DNA of 64,000 nt from Iris pallida (lineage: Eukaryota; Streptophyta; Magnoliopsida; Asparagales; Iridaceae). The DNA is taken from positions 2,939,829 to 3,003,828 of the forward strand of contig JANAVB010004000.1 of NCBI GenBank assembly GCA_029216955.1. The letters run 5' to 3'. This document shows, one piece after another, positions 1 through 9,125 of the stretch. Within the stretch, counting starts at the first letter, position 1. Each line of letters opens with the position of its first letter. Both the position numbers and the translations under genes were made by a program. Under the pieces are notes generated by a model. It was given only the letters and a program-made list of their open reading frames with translations, had not been told where the DNA came from and did not search any database.

Positions 1-363
1 GGCGACAATGGAGGTGGTCAACCTACCACCTACCCGTGACAGCATGAGTGGACTCATCCCACTCACCACATCTCGGAAAGAGGTCTTATGGGTTCAACCA
101 GACCTCGTCTCTAAAGTTACTTAACCGGGGGTACCCTTTGCCTCCAAAACTAAGGTCAAGAAGATCAAGTCTTGCTGTATGGTCTCTTCCTCTGCGGAAG
201 AGATACTTCTATACAAATGCGTTCGTAGCAGAACGCCCAACCCGACGAAGCTGTCGTCGAGGTGGTGCCTCCCTGTACCGCCCCTGTTGTCCAGGAAGAG
301 GGTCCATCCAGACCTCCAACAGCCAATAAATAGAAGCACGTAGAGGCCAGTTTCGACAATCCT
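1..363 (+). pseudogene. Polyprotein linker between gag and protease (host Tat element), degenerate
   Basis: Upstream of the protease, a reading starting near base 8 stays open for about 40 codons to a stop near 121-123. It then continues with charged, low-complexity residues and further stops. No conserved domain is recognisable. Its place just before a retropepsin domain makes it the gag-protease spacer of the host element. The gag domain itself must lie left of the window. Confidence 0.5.
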
Positions 364-977
364 TTGCGAAGAGAAAATGCTTCAGGGCTAGCCAAGCCCC
401 ACAACTTCGACATACTGACACAACTTGCCGGTACTCCTGCCTACTTATCTCTGTTCGAGCTTCTTCGTCTTTTCAAAGATACCAGCGAAGCTCTCTGTGA
501 AGCCTTGAAGGATGCTGAGTCCTTTATCAGTCAGGTTAAGCAGCATGAGGATATCCCAACCACATGTGCGCACTGCTATTATACGGAGAAGGTCATCCCC
601 AACATAACCTTCACCCAACAAGACATGCTGCTTAAGCACAACCGGCACAACATGCCACTGTATTACACGGGGTATGTGGGTTCCGTCAAGATGAAGCGAC
701 TTCAGATCGATCCAGGGTCTTTCCTCAACATCATCCCTAGGACTCTGCTCTCAATACTTGGGATCCCGATGTATCGTCTGGCGCCTTCCAACACTACAAT
801 TAGCGCTTTCAATGCCAGCAAAAGTGAACCGCTGGGCAAAATTCGACTGAAATATCATATTGGTAATCTCCGAACCGAAGTGACTTGCTATATCGTGGAC
901 ACCGACGTCAACTACAAGCTCCTGCTTGGTCGCCCGTGGCTGCACGAGTACATGGTGGTGCCATCTACACTCCACCA
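364..977 (+). pseudogene. pol: Retropepsin (protease) domain of host Tat polyprotein, interrupted at its end by insertion
   Basis: An open frame of about 205 codons holds a retropepsin-like domain. The flap and active-site region reads IDPGSFLNIIP where the family has D-S/T-G, so the catalytic serine position is proline. The hydrophobic strand and the closing LLLGRPWLHEYMVVPSTLH segment are typical of Tat and Athila proteases. The frame is cut after STLH by the LTR of the nested element. Removing 978-9120 and one copy of the cacca duplication lets the frame run straight into the residues after 9126, which proves that the two halves belong together. The changed active site suggests the copy was already decaying, or that this is sequence drift after death. 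Confidence 0.88.
973..977. repeat. Target-site duplication (left copy), cacca
   Basis: The five bases cacca directly precede the TG that starts the nested 5' LTR. The same five bases follow the CA that ends its 3' LTR (9121-9125). Confidence 0.93.
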
Positions 978-1005
978 TGTAGAAGCATGGAAAATATTGC
1001 TTTTA

Positions 1006-1056
1006 GTCCCACATCGGAAAGGAGAAGAAGAAAGGGCTCACTCTATTCTATAAATA
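1006..1056 (+). promoter_or_regulatory. snRNA-type upstream sequence element (USE) plus TATA box inside LTR start
   Basis: GTCCCACATCG at 1006-1016 matches the plant U-snRNA upstream sequence element (RTCCCACATCG) exactly. CTATAAATA follows at 1048-1056, with about 32 bases between the two. That spacing resembles the Pol II type of plant snRNA promoter rather than the shorter Pol III type. It lies only about 30 bp inside the LTR. Whether it drives a transcript is inference. Confidence 0.6.
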
Positions 1057-1484
1057 GAGCCCTCTTTCCTCCTTTGAAAAGGGTACCAACTTCTATTCCC
1101 TCCATCCAACTTGGACTCTTCCTACTACGCACCTTCGGGTGCTAAGTCGAAGAAGTCTAGGGCAGCGCGGGCTCCTCGAGTTCAGTCAGCTGTCCCAACC
1201 TCTGACCATCAGAGTGTCCCGCTAAGTGGGCCTCTAATAGAAAGTTGTACAGAACTACCCGTGTCCAGCCCCCGACAGCAAATGGATAGGGTGGTTCTCA
1301 AGAGTCTCCCAACAATGATCAAGGGCAAGTACTTTTACTAGTCCTACATCAGGGAGCAAACAGTATACCTACGCACTCGTGTGCTCGGGATACCCGGGCC
1401 CACAAAGCATGTGCAAAGGTTGATCGAGATGTCCTTGACTTGCAAGATGTGATCCTTCACAAGCGCAAGAAAAGAAGAAGATTC

Positions 1485-1750
1485 TCTATGCGGCTCGAAA
1501 TCAACATGGAGTCTCATGCGGCTGAAAACCCAGAAAGCTCCATGTGGCCTATGAGGATTTTATGCGGCTCAAAATCCAGAATGCTTCATGCGGCTCAGAA
1601 AGCTTCATGCGACTCAAAAACTGAGGAGTTTCATGCAGATCAGAACTTGGAGGGTCTCATACGGCTCAAAAATCCCTCGGAGCTTCATGCGCCTCAGAAA
1701 GCTTTATGCGGCTCAGGAAGAGTCACGTGGCCTCATGCGGCTCAAAATAG
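1485..1750 (+). repeat. Irregular ATGCGGCTC-word repeats in 5' LTR
   Basis: The word ATGCGGCTC and its near-variants recur every 20-35 bases, joined by purine-rich spacers such as AAAATC and AGAAAGCTT. The homologous stretch in the 3' LTR is about 7519-7835. Open frames here are by-products of the repeats. Confidence 0.75.
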
Positions 1751-1919
1751 GCCGATTACAGCTGGCCATAACTACTCCCTGCAGCTGGCCATTAAATACT
1801 CTGACATAAAGTGACAGTTCTGATGCCTCTAACATAATGAAGAGACGCGTCATGTTCATCAAAAGACGAGAAAATCTCTGAGATAGTCGGCGCAGTTCAC
1901 AAAGTCCAAAGAATTTCTC

Positions 1920-2430
1920 TATGCGGACCGCCTAGGCCACCCTTATGCGGTTCGATTATGAGGCCATCCTCATGCGGCTCGGTTGTGAGGCCATCCTCAT
2001 GCGGCTCGGTTGTGAGGCCATCCTCATGCGGCTCGGTTGTGAGGCCATCCTCATGCGGCTCGATTATGAGGCCATCCTCATGCGGCTCGGATTATGGGGG
2101 TACCCTTATACGGTTCAGTTGGAGGCCACCTCCATGCGGCTGCCACTCTCATACGGCTCAGATTATGGGGGCCACCCTTATGCGGTTCAGTTGGAGTCCA
2201 CCCCCCATGCGACTACCACTCTCATGCGGCTCGAATTGTGGGGGCCACCCTTATGCGGTTCAGTTGGAGGCCACCCCCATGCGGCTGCCACTCTCATACG
2301 GTTCGGATTGTGGGGGCCACCCTTATACGGTTCAGTTGGGGTTCACTCTCATGTGGCTGCCACCTTTATGCGGCTCGGTAGTCGGGGCCACACTCATGCG
2401 GCTCTGCCAGGATGCCCCGTCTATGCGGCT
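1920..2430 (+). repeat. Tandem array built on CATGCGGCTCGG (5' LTR)
   Basis: It begins with about five copies of a roughly 33-bp unit containing TGAGGCCATCCTCATGCGGC. This passes into 60-70-bp units that alternate GGTTCAGTTGGAGGCCACC with CATGCGGCTGCCACTCTCAT. GAGG-CCAT-CCTC inside the short unit can fold back. The 3' LTR copy (7998-8400) has fewer of the 33-bp units. Confidence 0.85.
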
Positions 2431-2804
2431 CACAGCACAATGGCAGTAGGAACACGTAGCAGAAGATTGACTAAGACTTATTCCCCTACGTTCGTACGAC
2501 TCTCAGCATAATGGCGGTTGGAACACGTGGCAGAAGATTGACCAAGACTTATCCACTCGGATTTGATGCTATCAACAAATCATAACAATGCAGATTTGTT
2601 GCAATCAACATTAACAGCCCAGATCGATTTCCAATAAACCATACAGATTTGGTACAATCAACAATAACTGCCCAGATTTGTTACAATCAATATTAACAAC
2701 CCAGATTAATTCCCAACAAACAAGATCAAGGCTAATCTTAACCAAATCCCTAACCTCTAACTTTTTAAGGAGCAATTATTATATACCCTACTAATCACAA
2801 AACA

Positions 2805-2813
2805 CTATAAATA
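2805..2813 (+). promoter_or_regulatory. TATA box of nested element 5' LTR
   Basis: CTATAAATA lies about 330 bp before the LTR end, followed by a purine-rich leader. The same motif is at 8788-8796 in the 3' LTR. It is the likely genomic-RNA promoter, with start expected near 2835-2845. Confidence 0.7.
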
Positions 2814-3127
2814 GCATGGTGCTATTCCCTTGCAAAAGGGTGGACACAGAGAGCGGCGGAGACACAGAGAGAAGTATAGAGCAAAGAGCATACAGCAAGA
2901 GCATTTCTTCATCAGAGCTGAAGCGACGTCTGATCGTCCAAGGAGTAAGGCAGAGTTGATAGCACTCTTCCGAGCCTCTATCGTCACCCCCCAGAAAAAT
3001 AAAACAATTGTACTTTTGATTGCTTTTCCTAGGTTTTGTTCCTAGGCTCTCTTCTGTACAAGCAATTTTGTAGTTGTAAAGTAAAAGTCCAGTCCTCCCA
3101 TAAAATTGTTCTATTTTTTTATAATCA

Positions 3128-3526
3128 ATGGCAAACACGATGGCGACTCTGCTGGGGACTAACTTATCCACGGCTGAGAAGTTGGTGATGCAATCGGATG
3201 CTGCCAAGCTCGGCTCCATGCAACAGATGTTGGTCGTCCGCTTCGACTAGCAGGCATTTGAAGAAATGCTCTCCGACGGGAGCGCTGGCCCGGTCCAGAA
3301 GCGAACCCGCACGAAGAAGGACCGTAGGGAGTGGAGGCCCAAATCATTTGCTCCTTCCCGAGCCCTAGAAGAAATGCTCTCTGCTGCCCAAGACGGCGGA
3401 GAAGGATCTCATGCGGCCCCACTTCAGACCGAAGAGGACTCTGCTGTCCCCAAGTCCGACAGAGGAAAATACTACGATGCTGGACTTGCAGGGGCAAAGA
3501 GGGACTCTATGCGGTCCAAGAAGTAG
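3128..3526 (+). pseudogene. Leader ORF starting in the last LTR bases and reading through the PBS
   Basis: An ATG at 3128 lies within the final ten bases of the LTR. The frame continues through the primer-binding site and stays open to 3526 except for one TAG at 3248-3250. The product would begin M-A-N-T-M-A-T and is hydrophilic and charged in its second half. I do not recognise a domain. It could be the true N-terminus of gag or a short leader protein. The host LTR (19374-21426) ends with the same AATGGCAAACA although the LTR bodies differ, so the start codon seems conserved. No experimental support; coding status is inference. Confidence 0.45.
3141..3159 (+). other. Primer-binding site of nested element
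   Basis: TGGCGACTCTGCTGGGGAC starts three bases after the LTR end. It begins TGG, as expected for pairing with the CCA end of a tRNA. PBS sequences of this form are known from Tat/Ogre-type elements (recalled as a tRNA-Arg type; identity not checked). Confidence 0.85.
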
Positions 3527-3540
3527 CCACGTAAGGGCAT

Positions 3541-3720
3541 CCGCCGTATGGAGAAGGCTCATGCGGCCACAACTGCCAGCCGCATGAAGAAGGCTCATGC
3601 GGCCACAACTGACAACAGCATGAAGGAGGCCCACGCGGCCACAACTTCCAGCCGCATGTAAACTGTTTCCAGCCGCATGGAGAACACTTATGCGGCTGCC
3701 AAACTCAGCCGCAAGCCATC
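3541..3720 (+). repeat. 33-36-bp repeats with CATGCGGCCACAACT
   Basis: About four units contain AAGGCTCATGCGGCCACAAC and alternate with AGCCGCATG, the reverse complement of the same word. The stretch is therefore rich in short inverted repeats. It lies between the leader ORF and gag. Confidence 0.8.
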
Positions 3721-3855
3721 CATCCTGTACGGCTCAGGGTCAGTCTTTGACCGCCTATCATACAGTCCTGACCCCAGAGGCTCTCAGCAGGACGTGCCAG
3801 ACTCTGTGATGCACTACTTGGACTCTTTCTACAATGCACTCTCAGGTGGTAGAGG

Positions 3856-4135
3856 GAAGAAGTCTAGGACAGCGCGGGCTCGTCGAGCTCAGTTAGCTGT
3901 CCAAACTTCTGACCATCAAGGCATCCCGCTGACTATTACATGGGCCCCTGATGGAAAGTTGTACAGAACCGACCATATCTAGCCCCCGACGGCAAACGGA
4001 CAGAGTGGTTCCCAAGAGTCTCCCGATCAGGGAGTAAACATGATGCCAACACACTCGTATGCTAGGAACTCCCGGGCCTACAGAATGAGTGACTTGCGTG
4101 ATGTGATTCTTCACAAGCGCAAGGAAAAAGAAGAA
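3856..4135 (+). repeat. LTR-derived segment inside the internal region
   Basis: This stretch repeats LTR positions of about 1149-1475 in the same order: AGTCTAGGACAGCGCGGGC, the CTGACCATCA block, AAAGTTGTACAGAAC, the AGCCCCCGACGGCAAA block, and TGTGATTCTTCACAAGCGCA. It is somewhat diverged and has internal deletions. It is a third partial copy of the LTR, best explained by past recombination or template switching. Confidence 0.8.
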
Positions 4136-4160
4136 AGCTTGGTGTGCAGAGAGTCCTTTC

Positions 4161-5725
4161 ATGGACATCACTGTACTCAAGTCATCGTCAACTGCTGCTG
4201 CAGCAAGGCGGCAGCCCAAGAGGACCGGTAGTCCGTCTTCCAACGACTGTAACATCCAGGACTTGTCCTGCCACCAAGCTCCAGAGACGAAGCGCTTTAT
4301 GTCGCCTCCTACAACTTTGTCCATAAGGTCCCTACTAACAAAGTAAGGAAGAAGATGAATGTGGCCAGCCCAAAGGTTTCAACCGACACGGCCAAGAAAC
4401 TCCCATCCAAGCGATTGTCTACAACCACCGTGGAAGGAGTTTATCAAGGCACCCGTTCAAAGATAAAATCTTCAACACTTGAAGATTCATCATCCCCATC
4501 CCTGGGGGTAGCTGAAGCTGGGGTTAGCACCCATCCGAACGTCCACGACAATTCGACGTTCCAAGAAGATGCACCGGAGGAAGCAATTCCTTCCACAGGT
4601 GCAGTAGACCCAGACGTCCCCGAGGACGTCCACGGGTCCCAAGACGAGGCAGCCTCCTGTGCAGGGGGTAACACTTCCTCTGAGTTCGAACCAGAGGAGA
4701 ACATTCCTACATACCCCGATAATTTTTCGGTAAAAGGGTATGATTCAGAGGGCACGTCCTCCACCATTCCTTCCATCTCTCCTCATATGAGGACGATGTT
4801 CATGACAAACAACGACCAAGACGGTCCCAGTGATCGCCAACGCATCGACATGCTGGAGGCCATACTTTATACCTTGGTCAAATCCGTGGACGAGATCAAA
4901 GTGGCCCTACCAACTCTGCAAGGAAGGACGCCTGGCCAGACAAGCTTGGGTCCCGCAGCCAATGCGAACTCAAACTCAACCCCGGGCGACAACCCTCCTA
5001 CAATATCGGCTCCTACCACTGCAGACGAGGCTAGGGAGGCAAGACGAGAGGTCCAGGAACTCCGGGCCATGTTCCACGCCCGAGAAACCTGCCAGGACCT
5101 CAGGATACGACAACCGTATCCTACTGTATAGAGAGATGTTCCCTTTCCACCAGGATATAAACCATTCAACATCAATCCATATGATGGGAAGACATCTGCA
5201 AGCAGGTACATCACCTACTTCAAAGTCACAACCGACCATCTGCCTCATGACGACGCCATCCTTATGCGGTTGTTCATTGGAGCATTGGAAGGGGTCGCCT
5301 TCGACTGTTTCCGTAACTTGCCAGACAACTGCATCCATTCCTTCGTCGACTTCAAAAATATGTTCCTTGAAAGATTCTATAAGGTAGGACAAGATGTGGC
5401 AATGTCCATCCTCATGGACGTTATTCAAGGTGAGAAAGAGCTGACCAGGAACCACATTGAGCGGTTTTGCCAAACCGCGATGAAATTGCCCTCTGGCAAT
5501 CCAGATGCTTCCTTGATTGAAATCTGCCAAAAGAGGCTGCTTCCCATATTTAGCCTCTGGATGGGCGAAAGTTTGTTCAAGGACTGGAAGACTTTCATCA
5601 TCAGTGCCACTAGCGCAGAAGACAAATTGAAGAAAGCTCGCCAACTGGGATTGCACATCTCGGAAGAAGAGGACAAGGGCAAACGCCCTAATGCCAACAA
5701 ACAACAACGACAAGTTCCTCAATAA
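4161..5725 (+). pseudogene. gag: Degenerate gag of nested Tat-related element
   Basis: The clearest frame is 4355-5725, broken once by TAG at 5129-5131. An N-terminal piece begins at ATG 4161 in another frame, so one shift is needed near 4320. The first 250 residues are acidic and serine/proline-rich. After the stop comes the retrotransposon gag core: YKPFNINPYDGK, then EGVAFDCFRNLPDN, then FVDFKNMFLERFYK, the alpha-helical capsid pattern of Ty3 gag proteins. The product ends in a lysine/glutamine-rich tail with no zinc knuckle visible. Stop codons follow at once and no protease frame appears, so the element carries gag alone. Gag would form the particle in the cytoplasm, and polymerase must have come from another copy. 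Confidence 0.8.
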
Positions 5726-5739
5726 GTACTATGTCTAAA

Positions 5740-5990
5740 CAACACTTTCCAACTATCTCTCGGATTGTGAGTCATATACCCGCAGGTATCGCTGAACTTA
5801 CACTCTGACTTCAAATCTCCCAGATTATTGAGTTATGTACCCTTAGGTACCGCTAAACTTACAGTATGGTCACTCCAAATGAATCCATATTGCATCTTTT
5901 GGGTAGTAAGTCATGTATGATCATACCTCTGAACTTCCTTCCTAAAAGAGCACCTTCCTTATGATCTATTACCCGTACTTTTAGTGCATA
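5740..5990 (+). repeat. Diverged repeats of about 60 bp after gag
   Basis: Two or three units share a GTGAGTCAT/TTGAGTTAT word, then ACCCGCAGGT or GTACCCTTAGGTAC (self-complementary), then CGCTRAACTTAC. They precede the hairpin array and may be older, decayed members of it. Confidence 0.55.
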
Positions 5991-6017
5991 AAAGGGTAAC
6001 ATATCCACAAAATTCTC

Positions 6018-6927
6018 GAAACAACCACATCGATGTCACCTCTGAGTTGTTTCACTTTCATCAAAAATAAATCATCCCTTACGTAGAACTTCTACGTCCA
6101 TATTACCTCTGAGTTGTTCTATGTACCCTTCGTGGAGTCCACTCCTGCTACGTCCTCATTACCTCTGAGTAGGAAGATTCCATTGTAAAGCCCCCATACT
6201 TACCACGTCCTCGTTATCTCTGAGTAAGTATATCGGTTTTTTCTCGACTTATTATCCGTACCCGAAAAAAACCCAAAGGTACACCAAGGATAATAGGCCC
6301 ACAAATGTCCACAATTGACCACAAATGTCCGCAGTTGACCACAAATGTTGTACTAGGTTTTCTAGTACATGCGCCTCTTTCTCACAAATCTCATGCCTCT
6401 GGAACTCAGCTATTCCATGGCATTCTTTCGCCCGATACCAAGAACCTCTATATCCGCCTTACCGCAGAGTTGTTCTAGGTATCCCTATCAAACTTATTAT
6501 CGTACCTAAAACCAAGGTATGTCAAGGATAATAGGTCCATAAATGTCCTCTGTTGACCACAAATACTGTATTAGGTCCTCTAGTACAAGTACCCTTTTTT
6601 TACAATCATATGCTTCTAGAACCCATTTTTTCTGTGGCATCCATCACCCGTTACATAGAACTTCCACATCCATATTACCTCTGAGTTGTTCTATGTATCT
6701 TCATTCGAGTTCACTCCTACTACGTCCTCATTACCTTTGAGTAAGAAGGCTCTACTTTAGACCCATATTTACCACATCCTCATCACCTCTGAGTAAATAT
6801 GATGGTTTCCTCTCTCAACTTATTATTCGTACCTAAAACCAAGGTACGCCAAGGATGATAAGTCCACATAAAATCTCCAGCGGAAGTACCCAAACCTATC
6901 ACGTCCATGCTACATCTGATAGGATTT
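6018..6927 (+). repeat. Array of nine hairpins with near-constant loop (nested element 3' region)
   Basis: Nine stem-loops lie at 6018-6053, 6080-6125, 6143-6174, 6196-6231, 6434-6483, 6652-6697, 6715-6746, 6764-6801 and 6892-6927. Stems are 6-11 bp and differ between units: GAAACAAC/GTTGTTTC, TACATAGAAC/GTTCTATGTA, ATACTTAC/GTAAGTAT, CATATTTAC/GTAAATATG. The loop is variants of CACGTCCATATTACCTCTGA, 20 nt in five of the nine and 26 nt in three. The three-hairpin series at 6080-6231 recurs at 6652-6801. It lies between gag and the PPT, so it would be in the 3' part of the genomic RNA. Function is unknown. Confidence 0.8.
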
Positions 6928-6952
6928 CCACACCTAAACAACTCTACTTTCC

Positions 6953-7019
6953 ATGCTTCTTATTCAAAGTATTCCAAATTTATAATTTGGAAACTTTGAA
7001 GGGGGTCTTGTAGAAGCAT
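6953..7019. repeat. Foldback spanning PPT and 3' LTR start
   Basis: ATGCTTCT (6953-6960) pairs with AGAAGCAT (7012-7019), TTCAAAG with CTTTGAA, and TTCCAAAT with ATTTGGAA. The polypurine tract and the TG of the LTR lie inside the right half. A matching foldback occurs at the host 3' LTR (19311-19384). Confidence 0.8.
6998..7005 (+). other. Polypurine tract of nested element
   Basis: GAAGGGGG lies three bases before the TG of the 3' LTR, the standard place for plus-strand priming. Confidence 0.85.
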
Positions 7020-9120
7020 AAAAAATATTACTTTTAGTCCCACATAGGAAAAGAGAAGAAGAAAGGGCTTACTCCATTCTATAAATAGAGCCCCCTTTCC
7101 TCCTTTGAAAAGGGCACCAACTTCTCTTCCCTCCTTCCAACTTGCACTCTTCCGACTACGCACCTTCGGGTGCTAAGTCGAAGAAGTCTAGGGCAGCGTG
7201 GGCTCGTCGAGCTCAGTCAGCTGTTCCAACCTCTGACCATCAGAGCGTCCCGCTAAGCGGGCCTCTAATGAAAAGTTGTACAGAACCGCCCGTGTCTAGC
7301 CCCCGACAGCAAACGGACAGGGTGTTTCTCAAGAGTCTTCCAATAATGATCATGGACAAGTACTTTTACTAGTCTCGCATCAGGAAGCAAACAGTATACC
7401 TACGCACTCGTGTGCTCGGGATACCCGGGCCCACAAAGCGTGTGCAAAGGTTGATCGAGATGTCCTTGACTTGCGAGATGTGATCCTTCACAAACGCAAG
7501 GAAAGAAGGGGATTCTCTATGCAGTTCGAAATACACATGGAGTCTCATGAGGCTGAAAACCCAGAAAGCTCCATGCGGCCCATGAGGATTTTATGCTGCT
7601 CAAAATCCAGAATGCTTTATGAGGCTCAGAAAGCTTCATGCGGCCCAAAAGCAGCAGGGGGCCTTATGCGGCCCAAAATCAACATGAAACTCCATGCGGC
7701 TCAAAAACTGGGGAGTTTCATGTGGCTCAGAACTTGGAGGGTCTCATGCGGTTCAAAAATCCCTCAGAACTTCATGCGCCTCAGAAAGCTTTATACGGCT
7801 CAGGAAGAGCTACGTGGCCTCATGCGGCTCAAAACAGGCCGATTACAGCTGGCTATAATTACTTCCTGCAGCTGGCCATTAAATGCTCTGACATAAAGTG
7901 ACAGTTCTGACGGCTCTGACATAAAGAAGAGATGTGTCATGCTCATCAAAAGACGAAAAAATCTCTGAGATAGCCGGCACAGTTCACAAAGTCCAAAGAA
8001 GTTCTCTATGCGGACCGCCTAGGCCACCTTCATGCGGCTCGGTTGCGAGGCCATCCTCATGCGGCTCTGATTGTGGGGGCCACCCTTATACGGTTCAGTT
8101 GGAGGCCACCCACCATGCGGCTGCCACTCTCATGCGGCTCGGATTGTGGGGGCCACCTTTATGCGGTTCAGTTGGAGGCTACCCCCCATGCGGATGCCAC
8201 TCTCATGCGGCTCGGATTGTGGGGGCCACCCTTATATGCTTCAGTTGGAGGCCACCACCCATGCGGCTGCCACTCTCATACGGTTCGGATTGTGGGGGCT
8301 ACCCTTATGCGGTTCAGTTGGAGTTCACTCTCATGTGGTAGCCACCTTCATGCGGCTCGGTTAGTCTGGGCTACACTCATGCGTCTCTGCCAGGATGTCC
8401 CGTCTATGTGGCTCGCAGCACAATGGCAGTGGGGACACGTGTCAAAAGATCGACTAAGACTTATTCCCCCATGTTCGTACAGCTCTCAGAATAATGGCGG
8501 TTGGGACACGTGGCAGAAGATTGACCAAGACTTATCCACTAGGATTTGATGCTATCAACAAATCGTAACAATACAGATTTGTTGTAATCAACATTAACTG
8601 TCCAGATCGATTTCCAACGAACCATACAGATTTGGTACAATCAACATTAACTGCCCAGATTTGTTACAATCAACACTAACAGCCCAGATTAATTCCCAAC
8701 AAACAAGATCAAGGCTAATCTTAACCAAATCCCTAACCACCCACTTTTTAAGGAGCAATTATTGCATATCCTACTTATCACAAAGCACTATAAATAGCAT
8801 GGTGCCATTCCCTTGCAAAATGGTGGACACAGAGAGCAGCGGAGACACAGAGAGAAGTATAGAGCAAAGAGCATACAGCAAGAGCATTTCTTTATCAGAG
8901 CCGAAGCGACGTCCGATCGTCCAAGGAGTAAGGCAGAGTTGATAGCACTCTCCCGAGCCTCGACCGTCACCCCCCAGAAAAACAAAACAATTGTACTTTA
9001 GATTGCTTTTCCTAAATTTTGTTCCTAGGCTCTCTTCTGTACAAGCGAGTTTGTAGTTGTGAAGTAAAAGTCCAGTCCTCCCATAAAATTGTTTGGTTCT
9101 TTTATAATCAATGGCAAACA
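7009..9120 (+). repeat. 3' LTR of nested Tat-related element
   Basis: It starts TGTAGAAGCAT after the PPT and ends AATGGCAAACA. It is collinear with 978-3137 and about 50 bp shorter, mostly because its array (7998-8400) has fewer 33-bp units. The USE is damaged by one change (TCCCACATAGG, 7037-7047) but its TATA box is kept (7079-7087). The second TATA is at 8788-8796. Directly after it come the cacca duplication and the rest of the host protease. Confidence 0.92.
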
Positions 9121-9125
9121 CACCA
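9121..9125. repeat. Target-site duplication (right copy), cacca
   Basis: Identical to 973-977. From 9126 the sequence continues the host polyprotein in the frame that was cut at 977. Confidence 0.93.

Larger units (their letters stand above)
978..3137 (+). repeat. 5' LTR of nested Tat-related element
   Basis: It starts TGTAGAAGCATGG and ends AATGGCAAACA. It aligns along its full length to 7009-9120. From left to right it holds an snRNA-type USE plus TATA pair (1006-1056), scattered ATGCGGCTC repeats (1485-1750), a tandem array (1920-2430), an AT-rich stretch with repeated pyrimidine-purine words around CCCAGATT (2570-2720), and a normal-position TATA box (2805-2813). The 3' terminal ten bases contain the start codon of the leader ORF. 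Confidence 0.92.
978..9120 (+). mobile_element. Nested Tat-related LTR retrotransposon without pol
   Basis: The element is 8143 bp and is bounded by TG at 978 and CA at 9120. LTRs lie at 978-3137 and 7009-9120, with a PBS at 3141-3159 and a PPT at 6998-7005. Its interior of about 3.9 kb carries only a leader ORF, a degenerate gag and a hairpin-rich 3' region. Protease, RT, RNase H and integrase are absent, so it would have depended on proteins from a relative. It lies in the protease region of the host element in the same orientation. LTR ends, PPT foldback and hairpin array resemble the host's, while the LTR bodies differ, so it is a sister family rather than a self-insertion. Hand comparison of about 270 bases of the two LTRs gives roughly 8 percent difference, so the insertion is not recent. 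Confidence 0.93.

Noticed and set aside
1945..2511. 188- and 163-codon ORFs in the Tat-related LTR
   Set aside because: They are translations of the CATGCGGCTCGG array in several frames. The other LTR has different frames open.
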